Assembly: GCF_000155675.2 (NCBI RefSeq)
Contig: NC_020911.1
Span: 4,702,501 to 4,766,500, forward strand
Source of the DNA: Octadecabacter antarcticus 307
Lineage (GTDB): Bacteria > Pseudomonadota > Alphaproteobacteria > Rhodobacterales > Rhodobacteraceae
Direction of reading: 5' to 3'
Length of the DNA stretch: 64,000 bases
Position numbers and translations under genes: made by a program. Under the pieces are notes generated by a model. That model saw only the letters and a program-made list of their open reading frames with translations, ran no database searches and was not told the origin of the DNA. Positions 1-8,986 of this stretch are shown here, piece by piece; the first letter of the stretch is position 1; each line of letters begins with the position of its first letter.

Positions 1-147
1 CGAGGCGAATAAATGGGTACATGAAACTCACAAACGACTAAGTGACGTAAACGTCAAGGCGTAACGCCACGGAAAGTCATTGCCCTTTACCCGTTGCGTG
101 CTTACCTCTCCTGCAGCCGATCGAATGCCCTAACCTAGGAACACCCT

Positions 148-435
148 ATGCAATCGCTTTACCAAATCCTGATGATGATCCTCGATATTGTTCGCTTCTT
201 CATTATTGCGCATTTCATCATGTCATGGTTGATCCAGTTTCAGGTCCTCAACATTCGCCAACAGTTCGTCGCGCAAATCTGGTATGGCCTAAGCCGCCTG
301 CTGGAACCAATCTATGGCCCGATCCGCCGCATTATGCCGCAAATGGGCGGCATTGACCTCGCTCCACTGGTGGCACTGCTGGCAATTCAGGCAATCCGCA
401 TCGTGCTGTTCAATAACGCCGGTTCCTTCGGCTAA
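148..435 (+). CDS. YggT family membrane protein
   Basis: Small integral membrane protein of 95 residues. Two hydrophobic segments (about residues 8-28 and 70-90) flank a polar middle with the family-typical pattern of a proline-rich turn (LEPIYGPIRRIMPQMGG) followed by DLAPLVALL. YggT proteins are widespread inner-membrane proteins; roles in osmotic stress or in placing division or photosynthetic complexes have been suggested, but no reaction is known. AGGA lies just upstream of the ATG. The 147 bases before it hold no gene that I can see. recQ follows on the same strand after 65 bases. Confidence 0.85.
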   Translation: MQSLYQILMMILDIVRFFIIAHFIMSWLIQFQVLNIRQQFVAQIWYGLSRLLEPIYGPIRRIMPQMGGIDLAPLVALLAIQAIRIVLFNNAGSFG

Positions 436-500
436 GGCTTGCCCCCAAGCCCCCGCTGTGATTCTTTGCACCTAACCGCAAAACACGCACAGGTATAAAC

Positions 501-2534
501 ATGAGCGCCGCCACGCTTCTCCGCGACGTTTTCGGCTTTGACGGTTTCCGTCCGGGCCAACAAGAGATCGTTGAGGCCGTGACCGACGGCAAAAATACCC
601 TTGCCATCATGCCCACGGGCGGTGGTAAATCCCTGTGTTTTCAGTTGCCTGCACTGGTGCGTGATGGCGTCACCGTGGTCATTTCCCCTCTCATCGCCCT
701 GATGCGCGATCAGGTGCGCGGCCTCAAAGAAGCGGGCGTCATCGCAGGCGCGCTGACGTCTGGTAACACCGAAGAAGAAACCGATGAAGTATGGCGAAAT
801 CTTGAAAACGGCACCCTGAAATTACTCTACATGGCGCCCGAACGCCTTGCGTCTAACGGCGCACAGCGGATGTTGCGCCAAGCGGGTATTTCGATGATCG
901 CCGTGGACGAAGCGCACTGCGTCTCCCAATGGGGCCACGATTTCCGCCCTGACTATCTGCGCATTGGCGATCTGCGCCGCGACCTTGACGTGCCACTTGC
1001 CGCATTCACCGCAACCGCCGACGAAGAAACCCGCGCTGAAATTATCGAAAAACTGTTCGATGGTCAGGCGCCGACACTCTTTTTGCAGGGCTTTGATCGC
1101 CCTAATATCCACCTTGCCTTCGCCGCCAAAGACGGGCCGCGCGCGCAGATCATCAACTTTGCCAATGCCCGCAAAGAACAGGCTGGAATTGTCTACTGCG
1201 GCACCCGCGCAAAAACTGAAACCCTCGCCAAGGCCCTTCGTGACGCACGCCATTCCGCCTGCCACTATCACGGCGGCATGAACGCTGATGATCGCCGAAA
1301 TGTCGAACGCCGCTTTCAACAAGAAGACGGGCTCATCGTCTGCGCCACCATCGCGTTCGGCATGGGTATCGACAAACCTGACATCCGCTGGGTCGCCCAC
1401 GCCGACCTGCCCAAATCCATCGAATCCTACTATCAGGAAATCGGCCGCGCTGGCCGCGACGGTGCCCCTGCTGAAACCCTGACCTTGTTTGGCCCAGACG
1501 ACATCCGCTACCGCCGCCAACAAATCGACGAAGGCTTGGCGCCACCTGAACGCCGCGCCGCCGATCATGGTCGCCTGAACGCGCTGCTCGGTTTGGCAGA
1601 AGCATTGCATTGTCGCCGCCAAAACCTGCTGTCTTATTTTGGCGAAGATCCCACAGCCTGCGGTAACTGCGATCTGTGCGATAAACCCGCCGATGTTTTC
1701 GACGGCACGACCCCTGTGCGCATGGCATTGTCCGCAGCATTGCGCACCGATGAACGCTTTGGCGCCGGCCACCTGATCGACATTCTGCTCGGCAACATGA
1801 CAGAAAAGGTCGCGCAACGTAGCCACGACCAACTGCCGACCTTTGGTGTCGGCAAAGAATATTCCCGCGTGCAGTGGCAGGCGATTTTCCGGCAAATGAT
1901 GGGCCACGACCTGATGCGCCCCGACGCTGAACGCCACGGCGCGTTGCGCATGACACCCAAAGCCCGCCCAATTCTGCGCGACGAAGCGACGATTGATTTG
2001 CGCCGTGACACCATCAAATCGGCAAAATCTGGGCCCAAAGTCAAACAAATGGTATCTGAGGAAGACGCGCCTCTGCTGTCCGCGCTCAAGGCGAAACGCC
2101 GCGCCTTTGCCGAACAGATCGGCGGCCCTGCCTATATCGTTTTCACGGATAAATCCCTGATTGAAATGGCCGAAAAACGCCCCAAAACCCTCGATGATAT
2201 GGCCCGCATCGGCGGCGTTGGCACAAAAAAACTTGACAGTTATGGCGCGGCGTTTTTGGAAGTCATCAACGGTGAGGCCGCGGCGCTTCATCCGCAACGC
2301 CAAAAACTCGCTGGACGCAACGAAGGCTCAATTTATGACCGCCTGTTGGAAGTACAGGCTGACCTGTCACGCGGACCGTCGGGCGCCGACAAACCCATGT
2401 CCTGTTCCGCCTCCCAAATCGCGAAAGTCGCCAGTCAGAAACCCCGCGACGAAGCCGCGATTACCCGCCTTTTGGGCGACCGTGCCGCAGACCGTTTTGG
2501 CGCGGCGTTTCTCGACATTCTGCGCGATGCTTGA
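501..2534 (+). CDS. recQ: ATP-dependent DNA helicase RecQ
   Basis: 3'-5' superfamily 2 DNA helicase acting in recombination and fork repair. 677 residues, slightly longer than E. coli RecQ. Visible: Walker A (PTGGGKS, residues 38-44), DEAH box (136-139), helicase C motif with the arginine-finger region (QEIGRAGRDG), the RecQ zinc-binding cluster (CRRQ...CGNCDLC, about 371-393), a winged-helix RQC region and an HRDC domain near 525-595. A basic tail after the HRDC resembles a second degenerate HRDC-like segment. Starts at an ATG with a short AGG ribosome-binding site. Long antisense ORFs across this gene are coding shadows. Confidence 0.97.
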   Translation: MSAATLLRDVFGFDGFRPGQQEIVEAVTDGKNTLAIMPTGGGKSLCFQLPALVRDGVTVVISPLIALMRDQVRGLKEAGVIAGALTSGNTEEETDEVWRNLENGTLKLLYMAPERLASNGAQRMLRQAGISMIAVDEAHCVSQWGHDFRPDYLRIGDLRRDLDVPLAAFTATADEETRAEIIEKLFDGQAPTLFLQGFDRPNIHLAFAAKDGPRAQIINFANARKEQAGIVYCGTRAKTETLAKALRDARHSACHYHGGMNADDRRNVERRFQQEDGLIVCATIAFGMGIDKPDIRWVAHADLPKSIESYYQEIGRAGRDGAPAETLTLFGPDDIRYRRQQIDEGLAPPERRAADHGRLNALLGLAEALHCRRQNLLSYFGEDPTACGNCDLCDKPADVFDGTTPVRMALSAALRTDERFGAGHLIDILLGNMTEKVAQRSHDQLPTFGVGKEYSRVQWQAIFRQMMGHDLMRPDAERHGALRMTPKARPILRDEATIDLRRDTIKSAKSGPKVKQMVSEEDAPLLSALKAKRRAFAEQIGGPAYIVFTDKSLIEMAEKRPKTLDDMARIGGVGTKKLDSYGAAFLEVINGEAAALHPQRQKLAGRNEGSIYDRLLEVQADLSRGPSGADKPMSCSASQIAKVASQKPRDEAAITRLLGDRAADRFGAAFLDILRDA

Positions 2535-2567
2535 TCGCGCCAAGATGCACGTTGGGCTGCACAGTTT

Positions 2568-2596
2568 GTGTACATCGTGTGTACACTGTGTGTCAG
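2568..2596. repeat. Three GTGTAC-type direct repeats, 11-bp period
   Basis: In the 153-base gap between recQ and yaaA, GTGTACA occurs at 2568 and 2579 and a degenerate copy GTGTCAG at 2590, exactly 11 bp apart, so all lie on one face of the helix. This arrangement suits a cooperatively binding regulator acting on yaaA (start 2688). The same motif and spacing recur on the opposite strand at 54391-54418. The regulator is unknown. Confidence 0.5.
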
Positions 2597-2687
2597 TTAC
2601 CAGAACGGTAAGACTGGTTAAATTTGCTTCAGACCTGATTAACTTTATCTCAAAACCCAACCGCAGTGCATATAGGGGAAAATACCC

Positions 2688-3470
2688 ATGCTGACCGTCA
2701 TTTCGCCTGCCAAATCCCTTGATTGGGACCCCGTGGATATTGTCGGGACACAGCCCGCATTCCAAGACGATGCAATCCGGCTGGCCAAGACGTCGCGAAA
2801 CCTGACTTTGACCGCGCTCAAAAGCCTGATGTCGATCTCTGATGCACTGGCACGCCTGAACCATGACCGGTTTATGGCCTTCGAAGACGTGCCGTCTGCG
2901 GATTGTATAAAACCCGCCGCGCTTGCGTTTAACGGTGATACATATCAAGGGCTTGAGGCCAAAACGCTGAGCGATGATGACATGGCCTATGGCCAAGATC
3001 ATTTGCGGATTCTGTCTGGCCTTTACGGTCTTTTGCGCCCACTTGATGCGATACAGCCCTACCGTCTTGAGATGGGCAGCCGTCTGAAAACCCGACGCGG
3101 AAAATCGCTTTATGACTACTGGGGCACCACGATTTCCGACGCTCTGAACACGCAGGCCGCTGCAATGGGCACGGACACATTGGTCAACTGCGCGTCACAG
3201 GAATACTTCGGTGCTGCAGACACTAAAGCATTGAAATTAAACGTCATCACGCCTGTGTTTATGGAAGTCAAAGACGACCGCCCGCGCATCGTCAGCTTCT
3301 TCGCCAAACGTGCCCGTGGCGCCATGGCCCGCCACATCATCGAACACCGCGTCACGACCCCACAAGGCGTTAACGAATTCACCTCAGGCGGATATGCCCT
3401 CGATCCTGACTTATCGACCGAAAATCGCCCGGTTTTCCTGCGCAATTACCCTGATCCAAAAGGGGCTTAA
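2688..3470 (+). CDS. yaaA: Peroxide stress protein YaaA (DUF328)
   Basis: 260-residue YaaA/UPF0246 family protein. In E. coli YaaA limits intracellular unincorporated iron during hydrogen peroxide stress and binds DNA. Family signatures are present: N-terminal ISPAKSLDW, the FNGDTYQGL block, YGLLRPLD, and the C-terminal SFFAKRARG and GY segments. GGGGAAAA lies upstream of the ATG. The gene is tail-to-tail with the thiolase gene, overlapping by 4 bases. The upstream gap carries three helically phased GTGTAC repeats that may be an operator. Confidence 0.93.
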   Translation: MLTVISPAKSLDWDPVDIVGTQPAFQDDAIRLAKTSRNLTLTALKSLMSISDALARLNHDRFMAFEDVPSADCIKPAALAFNGDTYQGLEAKTLSDDDMAYGQDHLRILSGLYGLLRPLDAIQPYRLEMGSRLKTRRGKSLYDYWGTTISDALNTQAAAMGTDTLVNCASQEYFGAADTKALKLNVITPVFMEVKDDRPRIVSFFAKRARGAMARHIIEHRVTTPQGVNEFTSGGYALDPDLSTENRPVFLRNYPDPKGA

Positions 3471-4642
3471 ATCCGCTCAATCGCCAATGCGATACCCTGA
3501 CCACCACCGATACACATCGTAATCAATGCGCGTTTTTTGCCCGTTCTTTCAAGCTCATACATCGCTTTTACGGTAATGATCGCACCCGTCGCACCAACCG
3601 GATGGCCCAGCGCAATCGCGCCGCCATTGGGGTTCACTTTCGCCGGATCGAACCCCAATTCTTGTGATACCGCCAAAGCCTGTGATGCGAACGCCTCATT
3701 GCTTTCGATCACATCGAAATCATCCGTACAAAGCCCTGTTTTTGCTAGTAATTTTTGCACGGCAGGTACCGGACCAATGCCCATAACCTCAGGTCGAACA
3801 CCCGCGTGGGCATAGCCCAACACGCGGAATTTTGGTGTCAGCCCAGCAGCCTCAGCCGCATCGGCCGTCGCCAAAACCACCGCCGCCGCACCGTCGTTGA
3901 TACCTGATGCGTTGCCCGCCGTAACGGTCCCGTCTTTTTGGAACACGGTGCGCAGCCCGGACAGCGCTTCAATCGTGGTCGCCTTAGGATGCTCATCACG
4001 TTGAAAAAAAACAGTTTCTCGCCGCTGCTTCACCTCAACAGGGACGATCTGTTCATCGAAATACCCGGCCTCAATCGCCGCCGCAGCACGGTCTTGGGAT
4101 TGCATCGCAAAAGCGTCCTGCGCGGCGCGGGTGATGCCATGTTCCGCCGCGACGTTTTCAGCCGTCACCCCCATGTGTCCGGTGCCGAACGGGCAATTCA
4201 AGGCGCCAAGCATCATGTCATGCCCCGCGATATCGCCCATCTTCGCACCCCAACGCGCGTTGGGCAGAATGAATGGTGATCGGCTCATATTCTCGGCACC
4301 GCCCGCAAGGCCAAAGTCCGCGTCCCCAAGCATAAGCGATTGAATAACCGATACAATCGCCTGCACGCCGGACCCGCATAATCGGTTCACATTCATCGCT
4401 GGCACGGTCTCAGGAATGCCCGCATCCATGGCCGCGACACGGCTGAGGTACATGTCACGCGGTTGCGTATTGATGACGTGTCCGAACGCCACAAGGCCGA
4501 TCTGTGTGGGATCAACCCCGCCACGTTCTAGCGCCGCTTTGCTGACGGTCGTGGCCAGATCAATGGGCGTGCTCCCAGCAAGGCTGCCGCCAAAAGCGCC
4601 AATTGCGGTTCGGGCCCCTGATAGAATGACGATGTTGGACAT
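3467..4642 (-). CDS. Acetyl-CoA C-acetyltransferase (thiolase)
   Basis: Thiolase of 391 residues from the chosen start MSNIVILSG; 10 more codons are open upstream but do not fit the family. Catalyses reversible condensation of two acetyl-CoA to acetoacetyl-CoA, or thiolysis of 3-ketoacyl-CoA. Catalytic residues are visible: nucleophilic Cys in NRLCGSG (residue 89), the NEAFA loop, His in GHPVGATGA, and the second Cys in CIGGGQG near the C-terminus. The chain length preferred (PhaA-, AtoB- or BktB-like) cannot be read from sequence alone. It stands alone, with no phaB next door. Confidence 0.93.
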   Translation of the reverse strand: MSNIVILSGARTAIGAFGGSLAGSTPIDLATTVSKAALERGGVDPTQIGLVAFGHVINTQPRDMYLSRVAAMDAGIPETVPAMNVNRLCGSGVQAIVSVIQSLMLGDADFGLAGGAENMSRSPFILPNARWGAKMGDIAGHDMMLGALNCPFGTGHMGVTAENVAAEHGITRAAQDAFAMQSQDRAAAAIEAGYFDEQIVPVEVKQRRETVFFQRDEHPKATTIEALSGLRTVFQKDGTVTAGNASGINDGAAAVVLATADAAEAAGLTPKFRVLGYAHAGVRPEVMGIGPVPAVQKLLAKTGLCTDDFDVIESNEAFASQALAVSQELGFDPAKVNPNGGAIALGHPVGATGAIITVKAMYELERTGKKRALITMCIGGGQGIALAIERI

Positions 4643-4838
4643 GGTCCGCTCCTTCAAATTGTTAACCCGCACCCTAACGACTCGCGCTGATCCGCCAAGT
4701 CTGACGTCGCGGCGTGCTGTCTAATAGTCAGATAACTTGCCACAAGCGTCTGCCGCTCCATCTTTCTATACGCGGCTTTTAAGACAATCGTTCCCCGATC
4801 CCTTGCCGTGTCCACCGCTTGCTGGAATAAATAACACC

Positions 4839-5495
4839 ATGTTGTTGCGCGTCACAGACCTTATCAAAACCCACACGGGCCCAGACGGTGCCGTGGTGAT
4901 CCTCAAGGGAATCAGCATGGCGATGAACAGGGGTGAAACCCTTGCGCTGACCGGGGAATCCGGTTCCGGCAAGAGCACACTTTTGCATCTTGTTGGCGGA
5001 TTGGACCAACCCGATGGTGGCCGCGTCGAGATTGATGGCGTGGACATTGGTGCACTCAATGATGCATCCCGCGCCGCCATAAGGCGCGACAAAGTCGGCG
5101 TTATCTTTCAGCAATTCAACTTGATCCCGTCGCTTTCTGTCGCGTCAAATATTGCGTTTCAGGCGCGGCTTGCGGGCGTTGAAAACCTTGATTGGATTCG
5201 TGATTTGACCACCCGCATGGGTCTGGCTGATCATATGACGAAATATCCTGAACAACTGTCGGGTGGGCAGCAACAACGGGTCGCCATCGCACGGACTTTG
5301 GCGGCGCGTCCGGCGCTTGTGCTGGCTGATGAACCGACAGGCAATCTGGATGAAACCACCGCTGACACAGTGTTGGATCTGATGTTGGCGCTGGTGGCTG
5401 AAACAAATGCCGCGTTGCTTATGGTGACACATTCTGAGCGGCTCGCGGGGCGTATGGGGCGGCGGTTGCACCTGCGGGCTGGCCGCGTCGCATGA
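4839..5495 (+). CDS. ABC transporter ATP-binding protein (LolD/AttE-like)
   Basis: 218-residue ATPase of the MacB/LolD/FtsE group. Walker [10 protein letters not shown] (39-47), Q-loop, signature LSGGQQQR and Walker B LVLADEPT are all intact. The start [12 protein letters not shown] is chosen because it matches the family; the open frame extends 34 codons further up without homology. The gene overlaps the following permease by 4 bases (ATGA), so the two form one transporter. With the lipocalin-like gene after them, the trio resembles the AttEFGH type of export system. Confidence 0.92.
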   Translation: MLLRVTDLIKTHTGPDGAVVILKGISMAMNRGETLALTGESGSGKSTLLHLVGGLDQPDGGRVEIDGVDIGALNDASRAAIRRDKVGVIFQQFNLIPSLSVASNIAFQARLAGVENLDWIRDLTTRMGLADHMTKYPEQLSGGQQQRVAIARTLAARPALVLADEPTGNLDETTADTVLDLMLALVAETNAALLMVTHSERLAGRMGRRLHLRAGRVA

Positions 5496-7891
5496 CCCGT
5501 CAAAGCCTTACTAGGACTGGGTTACACGCACTTTTGTCACACTGGTGGCGTAACCCGATGCAGCTTTTCACATTGGTCGTTGGCTTGTCACTTGCGACAG
5601 CGCTTTGGTCCGGCGTGCAGGCGGTAAACGCCGAAGCCCGCGCGAGCTATGACGCCGCTGCCGCGACATTGGGCGAAGGCCAGTTCGCGCAGATCACGTC
5701 AGACGGCGGCACGATCGCGCAAGCCGACTACATCCGTTTGCGCCGCGCTGGATGGCTCGTTAGCCCTGTCGCCGAAGGACGGCTGGACGGTGTCCGGCTC
5801 ATTGGGCTTGATCCGCTGACTGCGCCAAATGGCCTTGGCCCCGTCGATCTGAGCGATGGGGATTTGACAGTCGATGTGCTGACGGGCGGGGTATTCTTCG
5901 CCACACAAGCCACACTGGATCGGATCGGTGACTATGACGTCTCACTCGTGCCGTCACCGGACGTGGCACCAGGTGTGATCCTGACAGATGTCGGCACGGC
6001 GCAACGATTGCTCGACATGGATGACATTCTCAGTCGCCTAATCGTCGCGTCTGCGCAACCTTTGAACCAATCCCCGTTTGCGGACGTGAGCCCTAACCTA
6101 ACGCTGCGCACCCCGCAAAACGGGACGGACGTGGCGCGCCTGACCGACAGTTTTCACCTTAACCTGACTGCGTTCGGTTTACTGTCCTTTGCCGTGGGCA
6201 TCTTTATCGTTCACGGCGCAATCGGCTTGGCGTTTGAACAGCGCCGCCCTGTGATCCGTACCCTGCGCGCGCTAGGCTTTCCGTTGCGTCGACTGGTGGC
6301 GCTGATCGCGATTGAATTGCTCGCCCTGTCACTGATTGCGGGGGCAATCGGTGTCGGTCTTGGGTACCTTATCGCCGCTGCACTGCTGCCCGATGTCGCC
6401 GCGACAATCTCTGGCCTATATGGCGCGTCTGTTTCTGGCACGTTGCAGTTACGACCTGAATGGTGGCTTTCCGGGCTGCTGATCGCTGTTGGTGGCACGG
6501 GTATGGCCGCCGCGACGTCGCTGTTCCAACTGGCGCGGATGCCACTATTGGCGTCGGCGCGCCCGCGCGCATGGGCGATGCAGGCGGGCAGGGGGCGATT
6601 GTATCAGGCGGGGCTTGCCGTAGGGTTGTTGATCTTGGCGGTATTACTTGGCGCGTTTGGCAGTGGGTTGATTGCAGGCTTCGGGATGCTCGCCGCGTTG
6701 CTGATTGGCGCGGCCTTGGCCTTGCCTGTGGTGCTAGACTATGTGCTGGCCTTCGGCGCATCACGTGCGAAATCTGTCATCGCGGAATGGTTTTGGGCCG
6801 ACACCCGTCAACAATTGCCGGGCTTGTCACTGGCGCTGATGGCGCTGCTTCTGGCGATGGCCGCGAATGTCGGGGTGTCAACGATGGTCAGCTCATTCCG
6901 GCTGACGTTCACAGGCTTTCTCGACCAACGACTGGCGTCGGAACTTTATGTCTATGCCGATGATGCGGATCAGGCCGCTGCGCTACAAATTTTTCTGACA
7001 CCACGGGTCGACAAAGTCCTGCCAATCCAATCTGTCGACCAAGATATCCGTGGTCTGGCCTCCGAAATCTATGGTCCAACGGCCCATGCGACGTACCGCG
7101 AAAATTGGGTGTTCCTACAGTCCGCCCCGAATGCATGGCTTCGCATCGAAGCTGGGGAAGGTGCGGCCATCAACGAACAGCTCGCGCGGCGTGGTGATAT
7201 CAAGATTGGCGATGAAGTTACGCTGGCTGGCCAGCCGTTTACTGTCCTTGGTATCTATGGTGATTACGGAAATCCCATTGGGCAAGTCATAGTGACTGAA
7301 ACCTTGTTTGAACGCCTGTTCCCCGACATTCGTGCCCTGCAGTTCGGGTTACGCTTGGACCCCGCCAACGTCTCGGCGCTATCCGCCGAACTGCGCGACA
7401 GCTTTGGTTTGGCCGAAGCCAACATAATCAACCAAGCGGGCATCAAGGCCTTCTCTCTCGATGTTTTTGAACGCACCTTCACTGTCACAGGTGCGCTCAA
7501 TGTCCTGACCCTCGCCGTGGCAGGGTTTGCCATATTAATGAGCCTGCTGACCCTCGCCACCATGCGCCTGCCACAACTTGCGCCGGTCTGGGCACAGGGT
7601 TTGACGCGGGCACGATTGGGGCGCATCGAAATCATCCGTGCGGTGCTGCTGGCCTTGCTCACTGCTGCCCTCGCGCTGCCGCTTGGCCTCGCCCTCGCGT
7701 GGACCCTTTTGGCGGTTGTCAATGTTGAGGCCTTTGGCTGGCGCCTGCCGATGTACCTGTTTCCTATGGCCTATTTACGCCTTGCGGTCTTTGCGGTTAT
7801 TGCCGCCGTCCTCGCGGCTTTGTGGCCTGCGCGAAAACTGGCCCGTACGCGCCCCACTGATCTGCTCAAGGTGTTTTCCAATGAACGTTAG
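5492..7891 (+). CDS. ABC transporter permease with two FtsX-type domains
   Basis: 799-residue inner-membrane permease. An N-terminal helix (about residues 22-45) precedes a periplasmic region. A three-helix FtsX block follows (about 222-350), then a central pair of helices (about 375-425), a second periplasmic domain, and a C-terminal FtsX block (about 665-785). This is one long permease instead of the two separate subunits of AttF/AttG-type systems. It partners the upstream ATPase. Its end overlaps the start of the lipocalin-like gene by 11 bases, so the three are probably co-translated. Substrate unknown; lipids or lipoproteins are plausible from the MacB/LolCE relationship. Confidence 0.88.
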   Translation: MTRQSLTRTGLHALLSHWWRNPMQLFTLVVGLSLATALWSGVQAVNAEARASYDAAAATLGEGQFAQITSDGGTIAQADYIRLRRAGWLVSPVAEGRLDGVRLIGLDPLTAPNGLGPVDLSDGDLTVDVLTGGVFFATQATLDRIGDYDVSLVPSPDVAPGVILTDVGTAQRLLDMDDILSRLIVASAQPLNQSPFADVSPNLTLRTPQNGTDVARLTDSFHLNLTAFGLLSFAVGIFIVHGAIGLAFEQRRPVIRTLRALGFPLRRLVALIAIELLALSLIAGAIGVGLGYLIAAALLPDVAATISGLYGASVSGTLQLRPEWWLSGLLIAVGGTGMAAATSLFQLARMPLLASARPRAWAMQAGRGRLYQAGLAVGLLILAVLLGAFGSGLIAGFGMLAALLIGAALALPVVLDYVLAFGASRAKSVIAEWFWADTRQQLPGLSLALMALLLAMAANVGVSTMVSSFRLTFTGFLDQRLASELYVYADDADQAAALQIFLTPRVDKVLPIQSVDQDIRGLASEIYGPTAHATYRENWVFLQSAPNAWLRIEAGEGAAINEQLARRGDIKIGDEVTLAGQPFTVLGIYGDYGNPIGQVIVTETLFERLFPDIRALQFGLRLDPANVSALSAELRDSFGLAEANIINQAGIKAFSLDVFERTFTVTGALNVLTLAVAGFAILMSLLTLATMRLPQLAPVWAQGLTRARLGRIEIIRAVLLALLTAALALPLGLALAWTLLAVVNVEAFGWRLPMYLFPMAYLRLAVFAVIAAVLAALWPARKLARTRPTDLLKVFSNER

Positions 7892-8915
7892 GGTGCTCCT
7901 CCTGTTGCTCTGGCCGTTTGACGCCTCGGCGCAAGGGTTTGCCGGCCTTGGCACTGCAACTGATAGCTTTGCAACCCCCCAAAGCCCCGCGATATTTGAC
8001 TTTCCAGCCGATCACGGCCCGCACGCGAACTACCGCATCGAATGGTGGTATCTGACTGCGAACCTCACAGATGCAGATGGCACGCCCTATGGCCTTCAAT
8101 GGACATTGTTCCGCACTGCCCTTGCGCCGGAAAACGGCACTGGATGGTCCTCCCCGCAACTGTGGATGGGTCATGCTGCGGTCACGACAGCTGACGCGCA
8201 TTATGTCACCGAACGCCTTGCCCGTGGCGGTATCGGTCAGGCGGGCGTCACCGCTGACCCGTTTGAGGCGTGGATTGATGATTGGCAGCTTATTGGTCCC
8301 GATCTTAACACACTGCGCATGACCGCCAGTGGCCCCGATTTTGCCTATGATATGGACCTAACGGCACTTGGTCCGCTGATTTTTCATGGTGACAACGGCT
8401 ACTCTGTGAAATCCGCCGAAGGGCAGGCGTCTTATTACTACTCACAGCCATTCTATGCGATTGAGGGGACGTTGGCGTTGCCCGACGGCGATATCGATGT
8501 GAGCGGCAGCGCGTGGCTTGATCGTGAATGGTCATCACAGCCGCTATCAGACGATCAAACCGGTTGGGACTGGTTCTCGCTCTCGCTTGACACAGGTAAA
8601 TTGATGGGCTTCCGCCTGCGCCAGACCGATGGAACATTTTACACCTCCGCCACATGGATCAAACCGGACGGCCAAACGACCACCTATCCCGATGGGACGT
8701 TCAACGCCGAACCGCTGTTTATCGCAACTGTTGACGGGCGCGCCATCCCTACCCAGTGGCGCGTGACCCTGCCGGACCGCGATGTCGACGTCACTATCGC
8801 CGCGATCAACGACCAAGCATGGATGGAAACCTCTGTGCCCTATTGGGAAGGCCCAATTACGGTCACAGGTAGCCACAATGGCGTCGGCTATCTGGAAATG
8901 ACAGGGTATGAATGA
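7881..8915 (+). CDS. AttH/CrtC-like lipocalin-fold protein with signal peptide
   Basis: 344 residues from ATG 7881. This start is chosen because a short hydrophobic signal sequence ([19 protein letters not shown]) begins there; upstream codons lie in the permease frame. The mature part carries the family pattern of AttH and hydroxyneurosporene synthase (CrtC): HGPHANYRIEWWYLTANL, SAWLDREWSSQ, GWDWFSLSLDTG and the C-terminal GVGYLEMTGY. The family fold is a double lipocalin barrel that handles hydrophobic molecules. Next to an ABC exporter, a periplasmic carrier or processing role fits better than carotenoid hydration, since no crt genes are nearby. Confidence 0.88.
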   Translation: MNVRVLLLLLWPFDASAQGFAGLGTATDSFATPQSPAIFDFPADHGPHANYRIEWWYLTANLTDADGTPYGLQWTLFRTALAPENGTGWSSPQLWMGHAAVTTADAHYVTERLARGGIGQAGVTADPFEAWIDDWQLIGPDLNTLRMTASGPDFAYDMDLTALGPLIFHGDNGYSVKSAEGQASYYYSQPFYAIEGTLALPDGDIDVSGSAWLDREWSSQPLSDDQTGWDWFSLSLDTGKLMGFRLRQTDGTFYTSATWIKPDGQTTTYPDGTFNAEPLFIATVDGRAIPTQWRVTLPDRDVDVTIAAINDQAWMETSVPYWEGPITVTGSHNGVGYLEMTGYE

Positions 8916-8986
8916 CAGGGTGCGACTAACACATCCGTGAGCACAAGCCCCTCGCGCCAACGCGCGTCCCGCGTTAAGATGATGCC

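Noticed and set aside
822..2303. 493-codon open frame on the minus strand
   Set aside because: It is antisense to recQ, its composition matches a coding shadow, and it has no recognisable domain or ribosome-binding site.
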